Shown: positions 51,438-60,582 of the stretch, piece after piece
How positions within the stretch are numbered: the first letter of the stretch is position 1
Layout: every line of letters starts with the position of its first letter
NCBI GenBank assembly: GCA_022842935.1
Contig: JALHOP010000005.1
Coordinates: forward strand, 275,307 to 339,306
Direction of reading: 5' to 3'
From: Myxococcota bacterium
GTDB lineage: Bacteria > Myxococcota > XYA12-FULL-58-9 > JALHOP01
DNA: 64,000 nucleotides
Notes under the pieces: generated by a model
The model's database searches: none
The model's input: only the letters and a program-made list of their open reading frames with translations
Told to the model about the DNA's origin: nothing
Program-made: the position numbers and the translations under genes

Positions 51438-52586
51438 ATGTTGGCAGAGCAGCGTGATCGCATTGGCCAGATTCTGGTCGTGGATGACAACCTGCAGAAC
51501 CGCATGCTGGTCGAGGCGCACCTCGCGGCGGCAGGCTATGCAGTAACGCTCGCGGAGGACGGTGAACAAGCCGTCGAGATGTTCGTCCGGAATATGCCCG
51601 ACGTCGTGCTCCTCGACGTGGTCATGCCGAAGATGGACGGTTTCGAGGCGTGCCGCCGCATGCGCGCCGTTCGGCACGGGGCAGAGGCTGCCATCGTCTT
51701 CCTGACCGCCCTCTCCGAGATGGGCGCGCACCAAGACGCCATGCAAGCTGGCGCGGACGACTTTCTTACCAAGCCGATTAACCGCACCGAGCTCCTGATG
51801 CGCGTCCGCTCGCTGGTGTGGATGAAGCGCCTCAAAGAGGGGCTGCGCAACGGCTATGACCTCATACGCTCGCAGCGCGAGGCCCTCTTCGTCGCGCAGC
51901 GTCAGAAGGAAGAGACGATTACGTACATCGTCCACGACTTGCAGAACCCGCTTGCAAGCATCCTTGCCAACGCTGAGTTCCTCATTGGCCAGGAGGCCCT
52001 TTCGCCAGAGCTGCGTGACGCGAGCCACGACATGCTCGAGGCTTCACGCGCCATGCAGCGCATGGTCCAGAACCTCCTCGACATCAGTCGAAGCGAAGAC
52101 GGGGCCCTGCTTCCCAGCACGCAGGCCATCGATCTCGCTGAGATGGTGAAGGCCATCGGCGTGGAGATGACCTATCGTCTCGCTGAGAAGAAGCTGAGAC
52201 TCGAGACCGCCTTCGAGGTCGATGGCATCAAGGTCAACGCGGACCCCGACCTGTTGCGCCGCTTGATCGAGAACCTTCTCGACAACGCGTTCAAATATTC
52301 GCCTCAGAACGCGGCCGTCGAGATCAGTGCGCGGCTGAGTGACGACGATGCGGTCGAGTTCCGGGTCGTCGATCACGGTATCGGCGTCCCCGAAGAGATG
52401 CGCGAGCAGGTCTTCGAGAAGTACGTGCGGCTCGAGCGCGAAACGACGCGCGGAAGGCGTGCAGGGAGGGGCTTGGGCCTCGCTTTCTGCCGGCTTGCGG
52501 TTGAGGTGCATGGTGGACGCATCTGGGTCGAGGACGCGAAGCCTTCTGGCGCTGCCTTCTGTGTGCGATTACCTCGAGCGAAGTGA
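51438..52586 (+). CDS. Hybrid receiver-histidine kinase
   Basis: This 382-residue signalling protein has an N-terminal receiver domain (Asp16-Asp17 pair, phospho-acceptor Asp60 in LLDVVMPKMDGF, Lys112 in LTKPIN). A short coiled linker follows, then a HisKA box with His166 (YIVHDLQNPLASI) and a HATPase domain (NLLDNAFKYS, DHGIGVP, GRGLGLAF). There is no membrane segment or input domain, so it is cytosolic and probably driven by phosphorylation of its own receiver by another kinase. This REC-HisKA order is frequent in myxobacteria. It is coupled to mtgA by a 4-base overlap. Confidence 0.92.
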   Translation: MLAEQRDRIGQILVVDDNLQNRMLVEAHLAAAGYAVTLAEDGEQAVEMFVRNMPDVVLLDVVMPKMDGFEACRRMRAVRHGAEAAIVFLTALSEMGAHQDAMQAGADDFLTKPINRTELLMRVRSLVWMKRLKEGLRNGYDLIRSQREALFVAQRQKEETITYIVHDLQNPLASILANAEFLIGQEALSPELRDASHDMLEASRAMQRMVQNLLDISRSEDGALLPSTQAIDLAEMVKAIGVEMTYRLAEKKLRLETAFEVDGIKVNADPDLLRRLIENLLDNAFKYSPQNAAVEISARLSDDDAVEFRVVDHGIGVPEEMREQVFEKYVRLERETTRGRRAGRGLGLAFCRLAVEVHGGRIWVEDAKPSGAAFCVRLPRAK

Positions 52587-53293
52587 AGAAGCGAAAGCGG
52601 CTCCGCGCTGTTGTTCTCGTCATGTTGATCGGCCTCGTCGCCTTCGGGGTCGTGGACTACCTGCGTCTGCCCTCCGTCACGACCCTCAAAGAGCTGGCCA
52701 AGACGCGCCCCAAGACCACCGCCCTGATGGAGCTGCGCAAGGAGGAGGCCGCGGCGCAGGGCAAGAAGTACGCGGTGCATTCCTCGTGGATCGCGCTGCG
52801 CGACATCAGCGAGCACCTGGTCCATGCCGTCATCACGACCGAAGATGGTGGCTTCTTTCAGCACGACGGCGTCGACTGGGAGGAGCTCAAGCTCGCTGTG
52901 CAGCATGATCTCGAGGAGGGTGAAGCTCCGCGCGGCGCGAGCACAATCACCCAGCAGCTCGCAAAGAACCTCTTCTTGAACCCAAGCCGTTCTCCGTTGC
53001 GCAAGCTTCGGGAGATGGTCATCGCGCATCGCCTCGAGGACGCGCTCAGCAAGTCGCGCATCCTCGAGCTTTACTTGAACCTCATCGAGTGGGGTCCTGG
53101 TGTCTACGGTTGCGAGCTCGCCGCGCAAAATGCGTTCGGCAAGTCGGCTTCCGAGCTGACCCGCGAGGAGGCAGCGGCGCTGGCTGCGGTGATTGCAAGT
53201 CCGCTAAAACATCGCGCGAACAACGCTGCCGACCGTTTCGTTACTCGCCGGACGGCGATGATCCTCGTCCGCATGGAGGGTCGCGGGTGGTGA
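52583..53293 (+). CDS. mtgA: Monofunctional biosynthetic peptidoglycan transglycosylase
   Basis: This is a 236-residue GT51 enzyme that polymerises lipid II into glycan strands at the inner membrane. One N-terminal membrane helix (residues ~8-25). The catalytic Glu87 lies in TTEDGGFFQHDG, followed by RGASTITQQLAKNLFL and YLNLIEWGPGVYG, which are the standard GT51 motifs. There is no transpeptidase domain, so it is the MtgA-type monofunctional enzyme. The GTG start overlaps the kinase stop by 4 bases, hinting that cell wall synthesis and this kinase are co-regulated. Confidence 0.9.
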   Translation: MKKRKRLRAVVLVMLIGLVAFGVVDYLRLPSVTTLKELAKTRPKTTALMELRKEEAAAQGKKYAVHSSWIALRDISEHLVHAVITTEDGGFFQHDGVDWEELKLAVQHDLEEGEAPRGASTITQQLAKNLFLNPSRSPLRKLREMVIAHRLEDALSKSRILELYLNLIEWGPGVYGCELAAQNAFGKSASELTREEAAALAAVIASPLKHRANNAADRFVTRRTAMILVRMEGRGW

Positions 53294-53330
53294 GCTCACC
53301 GGGTGAACCAAACATGCGTGCCGGGCCCGT

Positions 53331-55253
53331 TCAGCCTTCTTCCAGATAGGTGTAGCCCGCGAGCCCATCCTCGAAGCGCTTGCGGAAGAGGGCCGATTCC
53401 TGCAACTCGAGCTTGCCGGTGCGCAGGGCCTGCTCGGTGAGGTCACGCAAGCGGCGCAGCAGGTCGGGCTTCTCGTACTGCACGTAGCTCAAGACCTCGG
53501 TCACGCTATCGCCCTCGACGATCTCGACGATACGGTAGCCGTGCTGCGCATCGAGCGTCACGTGAATGGCGGTCGTGTCGCCGAAGAGGTTGTGTAGATC
53601 GCCGAGGATCTCCTGATAGGCGCCCACGAGGAACATGCCGATGTAGTAGGGCTGCCCGTTCGGCGGGTGGAGCTCGAGCACCTCTTTGACGTCGTGCAGG
53701 TCGATGAACTGGTCGACCTTACCGTCGCTGTCGCAGGTGATGTCCGCCAAAACGGCGCGCCGCGTGGGCTTTTCGCGTAGGCGGTGGATCGGCATGGTGG
53801 GGAAGAGCTGCTTGACGGCCCAGTGATCGGGCGCGGACTGGAACACGGAGAAATTGCAGTAAAACGTGTCCGCCATGGCTTTCTGGAGACCGGCCACCTC
53901 GTCCGGCACGTGCGAGTCGGCCTCGCGGACGATCTTGAGGATCTTGTCGCAGCATGCCCAGAAGTAGCGCTCGGCTTTAGCGCGGCCGGCGAGGTCGAGA
54001 TAGCCCAGCGTGAACAGGCTAACCGCCTGCTCCTTGTGGTCGACCGCGTCGTGGTACTGCTCGACGAAGTTCTTGCGCGTGATGTTGCGCCATATGTCGG
54101 CGAGGTCACGCACCGACTCGTGATCTTCGTCTGTGATGGCCGGGAGCTCGGTGGATGGCACGACCTCGTTGACGCCAAGCACGTTGAACACGAGGACCGC
54201 ATGGTGTGCAACGAGTGCGCGACCCGATTCGCTGACGATGTCAGGGTGCGGGATGTTGCGCTCGTCGCAGGCTGTTTGGATCTGGGCGACGACGTCGTTC
54301 GCATACTCTTGGAGCGAGTAGTTGATCGACGAGTGGAAGTTGGTTTGCGACCCGTCGTAGTCGACGCCGAGGCCGCCACCTACGTCGATGTACTTCATGC
54401 TGGCGCCAAGGGCAGACAGCTCGACGAAGATGCGGGTCGCTTCTTGCAGCGCGTCCTTGTGGGCACGAATGGCGGTAATCTGCGAACCGATGTGGAAGTG
54501 AAGGAGCTCGAGGCAATCGAGCATCTCGACTTCGCGAAGGCGGTGCACAGCCTGCATGAGCTCGGTTGCCGAGAGGCCAAACTTACTCCGGTCACCCGTC
54601 GACTCGACCCACTTGCCAGCGCCCTTGGTGGATAAGCGCGCCCGCACGCCAATGTGCGGCCGGATACCGAGCCGCTTCGAGACGTTGATGATCATCTCGA
54701 TTTCTTCGAAGCGGTCGACCACGATGATGGGGTTGCGGTTGAGCTTCTGTGCGAGCAGCGCCGTCTCGATGTATTCGACGTCTTTGTAGCCGTTGCAGAT
54801 GATCAACGACTCGGCGTTGTCGAGCAGCGACAGCACGACCAACAGCTCGGGTTTGCTACCGGCTTCGAGGCCGAGGCCAAGCGGCGAGCCGTAGCGGATG
54901 AGCTCCTCGACGACGTGGCGCTGCTGATTGACTTTGATGGGGTAGACGCCACGATAGCGGCCCTTATACCCGTACTCTTTGATGGCCGTATCGAACGATC
55001 CGAAGATCTGCTTCACGCGGTGATCGAGGATGTCGCTGAAGCGGAGCAAAACGGGCGCGCTATAGCCGCGCTGCTCGATGTCCTTCATGAGGTCGATGAG
55101 CGCCACCCGGAGGTTCGGGTGGTCGGTACTCTGCAACTGCAAATTGCCGTCGTCACTGATGCTGAAGTAGCCCTGGCCCCAGGGGCGGACTTGGTAAAGC
55201 TCTGCGCTGTCGGCAACGGTCCACGGACGAAGGTCCGGCTGCGAAATTTTCAT
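53331..55253 (-). CDS. speA: Biosynthetic arginine decarboxylase
   Basis: SpeA (640 residues) decarboxylates arginine to agmatine, the first step of polyamine synthesis. It is a fold-type III PLP enzyme in the cytosol. PLP lysine is Lys107 in YRGVYPIKVNQQRH. LHFHIGSQ (substrate/PLP site), the GGGLGVDYDGS phosphate loop and the late CDSDGKVDQFIDLHD match E. coli SpeA, as does the length. Speedily recognisable, with no truncation. Monocistronic, convergent with mtgA. Confidence 0.94.
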   Translation of the reverse strand: MKISQPDLRPWTVADSAELYQVRPWGQGYFSISDDGNLQLQSTDHPNLRVALIDLMKDIEQRGYSAPVLLRFSDILDHRVKQIFGSFDTAIKEYGYKGRYRGVYPIKVNQQRHVVEELIRYGSPLGLGLEAGSKPELLVVLSLLDNAESLIICNGYKDVEYIETALLAQKLNRNPIIVVDRFEEIEMIINVSKRLGIRPHIGVRARLSTKGAGKWVESTGDRSKFGLSATELMQAVHRLREVEMLDCLELLHFHIGSQITAIRAHKDALQEATRIFVELSALGASMKYIDVGGGLGVDYDGSQTNFHSSINYSLQEYANDVVAQIQTACDERNIPHPDIVSESGRALVAHHAVLVFNVLGVNEVVPSTELPAITDEDHESVRDLADIWRNITRKNFVEQYHDAVDHKEQAVSLFTLGYLDLAGRAKAERYFWACCDKILKIVREADSHVPDEVAGLQKAMADTFYCNFSVFQSAPDHWAVKQLFPTMPIHRLREKPTRRAVLADITCDSDGKVDQFIDLHDVKEVLELHPPNGQPYYIGMFLVGAYQEILGDLHNLFGDTTAIHVTLDAQHGYRIVEIVEGDSVTEVLSYVQYEKPDLLRRLRDLTEQALRTGKLELQESALFRKRFEDGLAGYTYLEEG

Positions 55254-55342
55254 GTTCGTGTGCGCCCGCTATCACAATGGGAACGCGTCGTCAGCAGGAT
55301 AGCGCGCGGTTTTTGCGAGTGCTGCGTCAGATGGCGGCCGAC

Positions 55343-55864
55343 TTAGCGAAGCGAGGTGGGTGGGACCAGTACGGCGTCGATGACGTGGATGACGCCGTTC
55401 GAGGCCATGACGTCGGGTTGCACGACGGTCGCCTCATTCACCTTCACCCCAGACGCGGTGTCGATGCTGAGCGCGGGGCCGGCCATGGTGGTCGCGCTGC
55501 TCATTCCAGCCACGTCCCGCGCGCTCACCCGTCCCGCGACGATGTGATAGGCGAGGACCTGGCGCAACTTGTCTTTGTTTTGCATGAGCGCCTTCAATTG
55601 GTCGGCCGGGAGCTTTGCGAATGCCTCGTCGGTTGGCGCGAAGACGGTGAACGGGCCCGGACCCTTGAGTGTGCTCACCAGCTCAGCGGCTTTCAGAGCC
55701 GAGACCAGTGTCGAGAACGCGCCAGCGCTCTCGGCCGTCTCGACAAGGTCCTTCTGGTTGAGAATATCGGCGGTGGTGCCGGCCTGCGCGGGCTCGGCGC
55801 TCTGTCCGCCTCCGCAGCCAATGAGGGCAACCAGGGCGAGGGAGCCAATCGCAATCTTCAGCAT
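55343..55864 (-). CDS. Fasciclin (FAS1) domain lipoprotein
   Basis: This 173-residue lipoprotein has signal MLKIAIGSLALVALIGC with Cys17 acylated, then a short Gly/Ala linker. The rest is one FAS1 domain: FSTLVSALKAAELVSTL, the family's most conserved GPFTVFAPTDEAFAKLP, YHIVAGRVSARDV and NGVIHVIDAVLVPP. FAS1 modules mediate adhesion in the envelope or matrix. GGGAG-like sequence precedes the ATG. Single gene between speA and the Sua5 gene. Confidence 0.9.
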   Translation of the reverse strand: MLKIAIGSLALVALIGCGGGQSAEPAQAGTTADILNQKDLVETAESAGAFSTLVSALKAAELVSTLKGPGPFTVFAPTDEAFAKLPADQLKALMQNKDKLRQVLAYHIVAGRVSARDVAGMSSATTMAGPALSIDTASGVKVNEATVVQPDVMASNGVIHVIDAVLVPPTSLR

Positions 55865-55973
55865 GGGCGAAGAACTCCCTCAGAATGGGGCGCAAGGAAA
55901 GACCTCCTCTGCAACGTTTTCGTCACACTGGCGGGGCCGGCCCGCACCCCTCCGGCGAGGCCTTTGGCGGCGC

Positions 55974-57056
55974 CTAAAGTGGAACCGTGGCGCGGCTCAG
56001 TCGGTCGACGATCGCGAGAAGCACGCCGGTCGCGGCTGGAAGGGGCTCGGCGACGAGGAGCGCGGCGCCCGTGCTATCGAGCAGGCGCAGGGTCCGGAAG
56101 AGGTTTCGCGCGGCCTCGTTGGGGTCGCCGGAGGGGGAGAGGCTATGCGCGAGGACGTCACGTCCGGTGAGCTCGCGTAGGTGCGTCGCCGCGGCGCGGG
56201 CATCGCCGAGCACGCAGATGAGGGCGATGGGCCCCTCGACGCCCTCCACGAGAGTTTGGAGCCTCTGAACGGCCTCGTCCGTTAAAGAAGACGTCGGGGC
56301 GGGGAGTCGCACGAAGCGCTTCCCGGGTGCGTAGTGCCGCTCCAGCATCCCGGGCGAGGCTTGTGGTTTGAGCGTCGCGTTGGGCTTGGCGATCGCCAGC
56401 GACTCGGAGAGCGTCGTCTCGAGGCTCTCTTTGGAGATGCTTCCGGGGCGGAGGATCTGCGGGGGGTCGGTCACGGAGACGACCGTGCTCTCGATGCCCA
56501 CGTGCGCGGGCCCGCCGTCGAGGATGATGTCGATGCGGCCACCGAGCTCCTCGAGGACATGCGCGGCGGTGGTCGGGCTGATGCGGCCGAAGCGGTTGGC
56601 GCTGGGAGCGGCGAGCGGGCGCTTGACGGTCGCCAGTAATTCTTGCGCCACCGGGTGCCCGGGGCAGCGGATCGCAACGGTGTCGAGGCCGCTGGTGACG
56701 AGGTCGGGAACCCGGGGACCGCGCGGGACGACCAGCGTCAACGGTCCCGGCCAGTAGGCCTTGGCGAGGGTGTTCAAGCGTTCGCGCGCCTTCGGACCAA
56801 GGAGACTGGGGTCGAGGAGACCAAGCTCTGCGAGGTGTACGTCAGCATCTCCGGGCGGTGTCGGGACGTGCACGATGAGAGGGTCGAAGGTCGGCCGCTC
56901 CTTCACCGTGAAGATGGTGGCGAGTGCGACCTCGTCGAAGGCGACCCCGGCCAGACCGTACACGGTCTCGGTTGGAATCGCGACGACACGGGAGCGCAGC
57001 AGGGCCTCGGCGGCCGTCGTGAGATTCGCAGGCGTCGGCGTCAGGATGCTGGTCAC
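55974..57056 (-). CDS. L-threonylcarbamoyladenylate synthase (Sua5)
   Basis: This 360-residue Sua5-type enzyme makes threonylcarbamoyl-AMP from Thr, bicarbonate and ATP for t6A37 of ANN-reading tRNAs. The YrdC domain (residues ~10-205) has AIPTETVYGLAG, KERPTFDPLIVHV, PGPLTLVV and SANRFGRISPTTAAHV. After LRPGSIS, a C-terminal Sua5 domain begins with SPGMLERHYAPGKRF, making this the two-domain Sua5 form instead of the short TsaC. GTG start. A promoter facing this gene is visible at 57068-57095. Confidence 0.92.
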   Translation of the reverse strand: MTSILTPTPANLTTAAEALLRSRVVAIPTETVYGLAGVAFDEVALATIFTVKERPTFDPLIVHVPTPPGDADVHLAELGLLDPSLLGPKARERLNTLAKAYWPGPLTLVVPRGPRVPDLVTSGLDTVAIRCPGHPVAQELLATVKRPLAAPSANRFGRISPTTAAHVLEELGGRIDIILDGGPAHVGIESTVVSVTDPPQILRPGSISKESLETTLSESLAIAKPNATLKPQASPGMLERHYAPGKRFVRLPAPTSSLTDEAVQRLQTLVEGVEGPIALICVLGDARAAATHLRELTGRDVLAHSLSPSGDPNEAARNLFRTLRLLDSTGAALLVAEPLPAATGVLLAIVDRLSRATVPL

Positions 57057-57067
57057 AGGGACTTCGG

Positions 57068-57117
57068 AGTCTACGCGAGGTTAGCCGCTTGGCAAGGGCC
57101 TTGCGCGGCGCTAAGGG
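57068..57117. promoter_or_regulatory. Divergent promoters of the Sua5 gene and fdhD with interlocked -35 boxes
   Basis: On the minus strand TTGCCA (57095-57090), 16 bases and TAGACT (57073-57068) face the Sua5 gene. On the plus strand TTGGCA (57089-57094), 17 bases and TAAGGG (57112-57117) face fdhD. The two -35 boxes overlap almost completely because TTGGCAA is nearly palindromic. The fdhD -10 is weak, and the AAGGG there may instead serve as its ribosome site. Confidence 0.45.
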
Positions 57118-57124
57118 CTCTGTC

Positions 57125-57934
57125 GTGAGCCCCGTCGCTACCATCGAGGTGCTACGCGTGGGCGAGGGCACGCGCATCGATCGCGTCGCGGTGGAAGAGC
57201 CCCTGGCCATCCAAGTGCAGGGACGCACCATTGCTGTCGTGATGCGTACGCCAGGGCACGATGAAGAGCTCGCCACCGGATTTCTTCGTGGCGAAGGGGT
57301 GGTTCGCTCGCGAGCCGAGATCGCTTCGGTGCACCATTGCTCTCTGCGTGACGGCGACGACGTGGTGCGGGTGTTGCTTGCCGACGGAAAGTCGATCGAC
57401 TTCGCGGCGCTCCAACGCAACGTTTACGCGACGTCGAGCTGCGGGGTGTGCGGAAAGGCGAGCATCGACGTCGCGCTCGCCTGCGCGCCTGGGTTGACGT
57501 CGCACGTCGGCTTTGACCCGCAAGTCGTAGCCCGCGCACCAGATATCCTTCGGCGGGAGCAGCAGCTCTTCGACCAATGTGGTGGCGTTCATGGCGCTGC
57601 CTTGCTTAGCCGCGACGGCGCCGTGCTCGCGGTGCGCGAAGACGTTGGCAGGCACAACGCCGTCGATAAGCTCATGGGATGGGCACTCCTTGCGCAACAG
57701 CCTCTCGACGAGACGCTCCTCGTCGTGTCGGGGCGGGTGGCCTTCGAAATTGTGCAGAAGGCTCTGGCGGCCCGGGTGCCCGCGGTCGTGGCGGTGTCGG
57801 CGCCGACCTCACTCGCGGTCGAGCTCGCGGCGCGCTCGGGCATGCTGCTCGCTGGTTTCGTGCGTGAAGGCCGGATGAACGTGTACGCCGGAGCGGAGCG
57901 TCTAAAGCCCTCGTCGAACGCGCCGACCGAATAG
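57125..57934 (+). CDS. fdhD: Formate dehydrogenase sulfurtransferase FdhD
   Basis: This is a 269-residue protein from GTG 57125 (AAGGG seven bases upstream); a TTG at 57089 is an alternative. FdhD passes sulfur from IscS to the molybdenum cofactor of formate dehydrogenase. The key CGVCG motif is at residues 106-110, with both Cys (106 and 109) present. Also visible are EEPLAIQVQG, ATGFLRGEGV, GGVHGAALL and DVGRHNAVDKLMG, the family's cofactor-binding signature. No formate dehydrogenase gene is within the window, so the client enzyme lies elsewhere. Confidence 0.92.
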   Translation: MSPVATIEVLRVGEGTRIDRVAVEEPLAIQVQGRTIAVVMRTPGHDEELATGFLRGEGVVRSRAEIASVHHCSLRDGDDVVRVLLADGKSIDFAALQRNVYATSSCGVCGKASIDVALACAPGLTSHVGFDPQVVARAPDILRREQQLFDQCGGVHGAALLSRDGAVLAVREDVGRHNAVDKLMGWALLAQQPLDETLLVVSGRVAFEIVQKALAARVPAVVAVSAPTSLAVELAARSGMLLAGFVREGRMNVYAGAERLKPSSNAPTE

Positions 57935-57984
57935 GGTTGGTGGCCCCGCGACGTTCGAACGCCATCGCCGCTGCTCGGGCGAAT

Positions 57985-58728
57985 CTACTTCGAGCCCTGC
58001 TTGGCGACCGCTGCCGCCGCCGCCGCCGCTTTCGCTGGATCGCCGAGGTAATAGTGCTTCGTTGGTCTGAGCTTGGCATCCAGCTCGTAAACCAGCGGAA
58101 TCCCGGTTGGGATGTTGAGCTCGGTGATCGCATCGTCGCTCACGTGGTCGAGATGCTTGACCAGAGCGCGGAGGCTATTGCCATGGGCGGCAATGAGCAC
58201 CCTTTGGTTCTTGTGGAGCTCGGGGACGATGGCGTCGCTCCAGAATGGCAAGAAGCGCTCGATGGTCAGCTTGAGCGACTCCGTTCGCGGCAGCAGGGCG
58301 GCGTCGACGCGGGCGTAGCGCGGGTCGTTGCCGGCGTAGCGCGCGTCGCCGTCGGGCAGAGGCGGTGGAGGCACGTCGAAGCTGCGGCGCCAGATTTTGA
58401 CCTGGTCGGGACCCGCCTTCTGCGCGAGCTCGACTTTGTTCAGGCCTTGAAGGTCTCCGTAGTGGCGCTCGTTCAAGCGCCAGCTCTTGTGGACCGGGAT
58501 CCAGGACAGGTCGAGAGCATCGAGGACGATGTTGCACGTATGGATGGCGCGCTTGAGGACCGAGGTAAACGCGATGTCGAAGGTAAAGCCGCCGTCCTCG
58601 AGCAAGCGCGCGGCCTCCGCGGCCTCCGCGCGGCCTTCGTCCGAGAGGGGCACGTCCGTCCAGCCGGTGAAGCGGTTCTCGACGTTCCATTGGCTTTGGC
58701 CGTGGCGGAGTAAAACGAGCTTGTGCAC
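57985..58728 (-). CDS. gpmA: 2,3-bisphosphoglycerate-dependent phosphoglycerate mutase
   Basis: GpmA (247 residues) interconverts 3- and 2-phosphoglycerate in glycolysis using a phospho-His. I start at GTG 58728, since AGGGGG stands upstream and the protein then begins [15 protein letters not shown] with catalytic His9; a longer frame from 58899 adds unconserved residues. [26 protein letters not shown] and [13 protein letters not shown] confirm dPGM. The C-terminus is an Ala-rich run ([15 protein letters not shown]) coded by repeated GCC codons, a possible slippage site. Confidence 0.93.
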   Translation of the reverse strand: MHKLVLLRHGQSQWNVENRFTGWTDVPLSDEGRAEAAEAARLLEDGGFTFDIAFTSVLKRAIHTCNIVLDALDLSWIPVHKSWRLNERHYGDLQGLNKVELAQKAGPDQVKIWRRSFDVPPPPLPDGDARYAGNDPRYARVDAALLPRTESLKLTIERFLPFWSDAIVPELHKNQRVLIAAHGNSLRALVKHLDHVSDDAITELNIPTGIPLVYELDAKLRPTKHYYLGDPAKAAAAAAAVAKQGSK

Positions 58729-58864
58729 CTTAAGCCCCCTGTTGCGGTGACGGCCTTCAGCACCCTCGCGCTGCGCAGGCCTTCGCGCTGTCCGGCCGTT
58801 CTGCCGCTTCTCGCGGGGTACGGCAAGTCGTGACCTGTCCGCAAGACCGTGCGATGCAGGAGAC

Positions 58865-59656
58865 GTGAAGTCTTGCGTCGTCGTCTTACCCTGTTTCAAC
58901 GAGGCCGAGCGCCTGCGACCATCGGAGTTGCTGCGTCTCGCGCGTCATCCAGCAATTCGTCTCATCTGCGTCGACGACGGGTCGACCGATGCAACGGGGG
59001 CTGTTCTCGAGGCCATCAGGGCAAAGGCGCCCGACAGCGTCAGCGTTCTGCACCGTGGTGAGAACGGCGGGCGCGGCGCGGCAGTGCGCGATGGTATGCG
59101 CAAAGCGCTCGCAGAAGGCGCGCAGATGATCGGTTTCCTCGACGCCGACCTCGCTGCCCCCGTCGAAGAGATGATGCGTCTGCATGCCGTGCTGGTGACC
59201 AGCGAGGCGCGCGCCGTGATGGGCGCCCGCGTCCGCCGGCTCGGAGCAAACATTGCGCGCACCTCGGCGCGTCGTCTGCTTGGGCGGACGTTTGCGAGTC
59301 TTGCCTCGCTCGTCATCGACGTGCCGCTCTACGACACACAGTGCGGTGCGAAGCTGTTTCGGGCTGGTTCCGAGCTCGAAGCGGCCCTTGCCCAGCCGTT
59401 TGTTGCTAGGTGGACCTTCGACGTCGAGCTCATTGCACGTCTCTATCATGGCGGACCAGGAGCGCCGGCGCTCGGCCCTGGGGCCTTCATCGAAGTGCCG
59501 CTCGAGCGCTGGCACGACGTTGCGGGGTCGAAGCTGACCGGGCGTGATGCGCTGCGCGCCCTCGTCGACCTCGCGATCGTGGGGCTGCAAACGCGGACAC
59601 GGCGCAAGCGAGCGCCTGCGCGAGAAGTGCGTAGCCGGCGGTCCGCGGCGGCCTGA
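58865..59656 (+). CDS. Family 2 glycosyltransferase, polyprenyl-phosphate hexose synthase-like
   Basis: This is a 263-residue GT2 enzyme with GTG start and AGGAG upstream. [13 protein letters not shown] and [10 protein letters not shown] are the nucleotide-sugar motifs; DAD at 93-95 in [10 protein letters not shown] is the DXD metal motif. [10 protein letters not shown] and [10 protein letters not shown] match dolichyl-phosphate beta-glucosyltransferase and DPM1-like enzymes, which transfer glucose or mannose to a lipid phosphate. It lacks C-terminal membrane helices, unlike GtrB, so it may associate peripherally. The gene is 2 bases upstream of gluQ. Confidence 0.85.
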   Translation: MKSCVVVLPCFNEAERLRPSELLRLARHPAIRLICVDDGSTDATGAVLEAIRAKAPDSVSVLHRGENGGRGAAVRDGMRKALAEGAQMIGFLDADLAAPVEEMMRLHAVLVTSEARAVMGARVRRLGANIARTSARRLLGRTFASLASLVIDVPLYDTQCGAKLFRAGSELEAALAQPFVARWTFDVELIARLYHGGPGAPALGPGAFIEVPLERWHDVAGSKLTGRDALRALVDLAIVGLQTRTRRKRAPAREVRSRRSAAA

Positions 59657-59658
59657 AC

Positions 59659-60573
59659 ATGGGCGTTGGTCGCTTCGCGCCGTCACCGACTGGCGATGCG
59701 CATCCCGGTACGTTGCTCGCTGGACTGCTCGTCTGGCTCGACGCCAAGTCGCGGGGTGATACGGTGCTCTTGCGTCTCGAAGACCTCGACACGACCCGGG
59801 CTCAGGGCAGTCACGTCGACGCCATCCTCGACGCAGTCGGAGCGCTTGGCCTCCGCTTCGATACCGTTCACACACAGAGCCTCGACAAGGCACGCCACCA
59901 CCTCGCACTGGACAACCTCGCCGCTGCGGGGCTCTTGTACCCGTGCGCCTGCTCGCGCAGTCGCGTGAAGGCGCTAGGCAGAAAGGCCCCGGACGGAGGC
60001 TTTGCGTACGACAACGTCTGTCGGGGCCGGCCGCTCCCTGAGGGGGGGTGGCGAGCCTGCGGAGAGAATGTCCGGGCGCGACTGCCCGACGAGGCTCTGC
60101 GTCTCTACGACGAGAGTGGGCTCGACCTATCGCAGACACCGGCGGCCGCGATGGGCGATCCCATCGTGCTCCGCAGAGACGGTGTCGTCGCGTATCAGCT
60201 CGCGGTCGTTGTCGATGACGCCGCGCAGGGTGTCACGCGCGTCGTTCGTGGACGTGACATCGCGCCGAGCACCGCCACGCAGGTGATGCTGCAACGCCTG
60301 CTGGGCCTACCGACGCCCGTCTATCGCCACCACTTTCTGCTGCTCGAACCGCGCGGGGACAAGCTCGCGAAGCTCCACGGCTCGGTCGGGTGGCGTGAGC
60401 TATCGCGAAAGTACGATGGTGCAAAGCTCTGCGGCTGGTTGGCCCACGTCGCGGGGCTCACCCAGGCGCCGACGCCGACGACGCCCGACGCCCTCGTCGA
60501 TGCTTTCGATTGGTCTCGCGTTCGCGGCGATGACGTGACCGTCCGCTGGAACGGTCACGCCCTCGAGCCCTGA
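59659..60573 (+). CDS. gluQ: Glutamyl-Q tRNA(Asp) synthetase
   Basis: GluQ-RS (304 residues) attaches glutamate to the queuine base of tRNA-Asp and lacks the anticodon-binding domain of GluRS. The catalytic signatures are RFAPSPTGDAHPGTL (HIGH-like) and DKLAKLHGS (KMSKS-like). The zinc ligands Cys96, Cys98, Tyr117 and Cys121 (CAC...YDNVC) match E. coli YadB. The length agrees with the family. This implies queuosine modification occurs in the host. Co-transcribed with the GT2 gene. Confidence 0.92.
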   Translation: MGVGRFAPSPTGDAHPGTLLAGLLVWLDAKSRGDTVLLRLEDLDTTRAQGSHVDAILDAVGALGLRFDTVHTQSLDKARHHLALDNLAAAGLLYPCACSRSRVKALGRKAPDGGFAYDNVCRGRPLPEGGWRACGENVRARLPDEALRLYDESGLDLSQTPAAAMGDPIVLRRDGVVAYQLAVVVDDAAQGVTRVVRGRDIAPSTATQVMLQRLLGLPTPVYRHHFLLLEPRGDKLAKLHGSVGWRELSRKYDGAKLCGWLAHVAGLTQAPTPTTPDALVDAFDWSRVRGDDVTVRWNGHALEP

Positions 60574-60582
60574 AGCCCGTCC

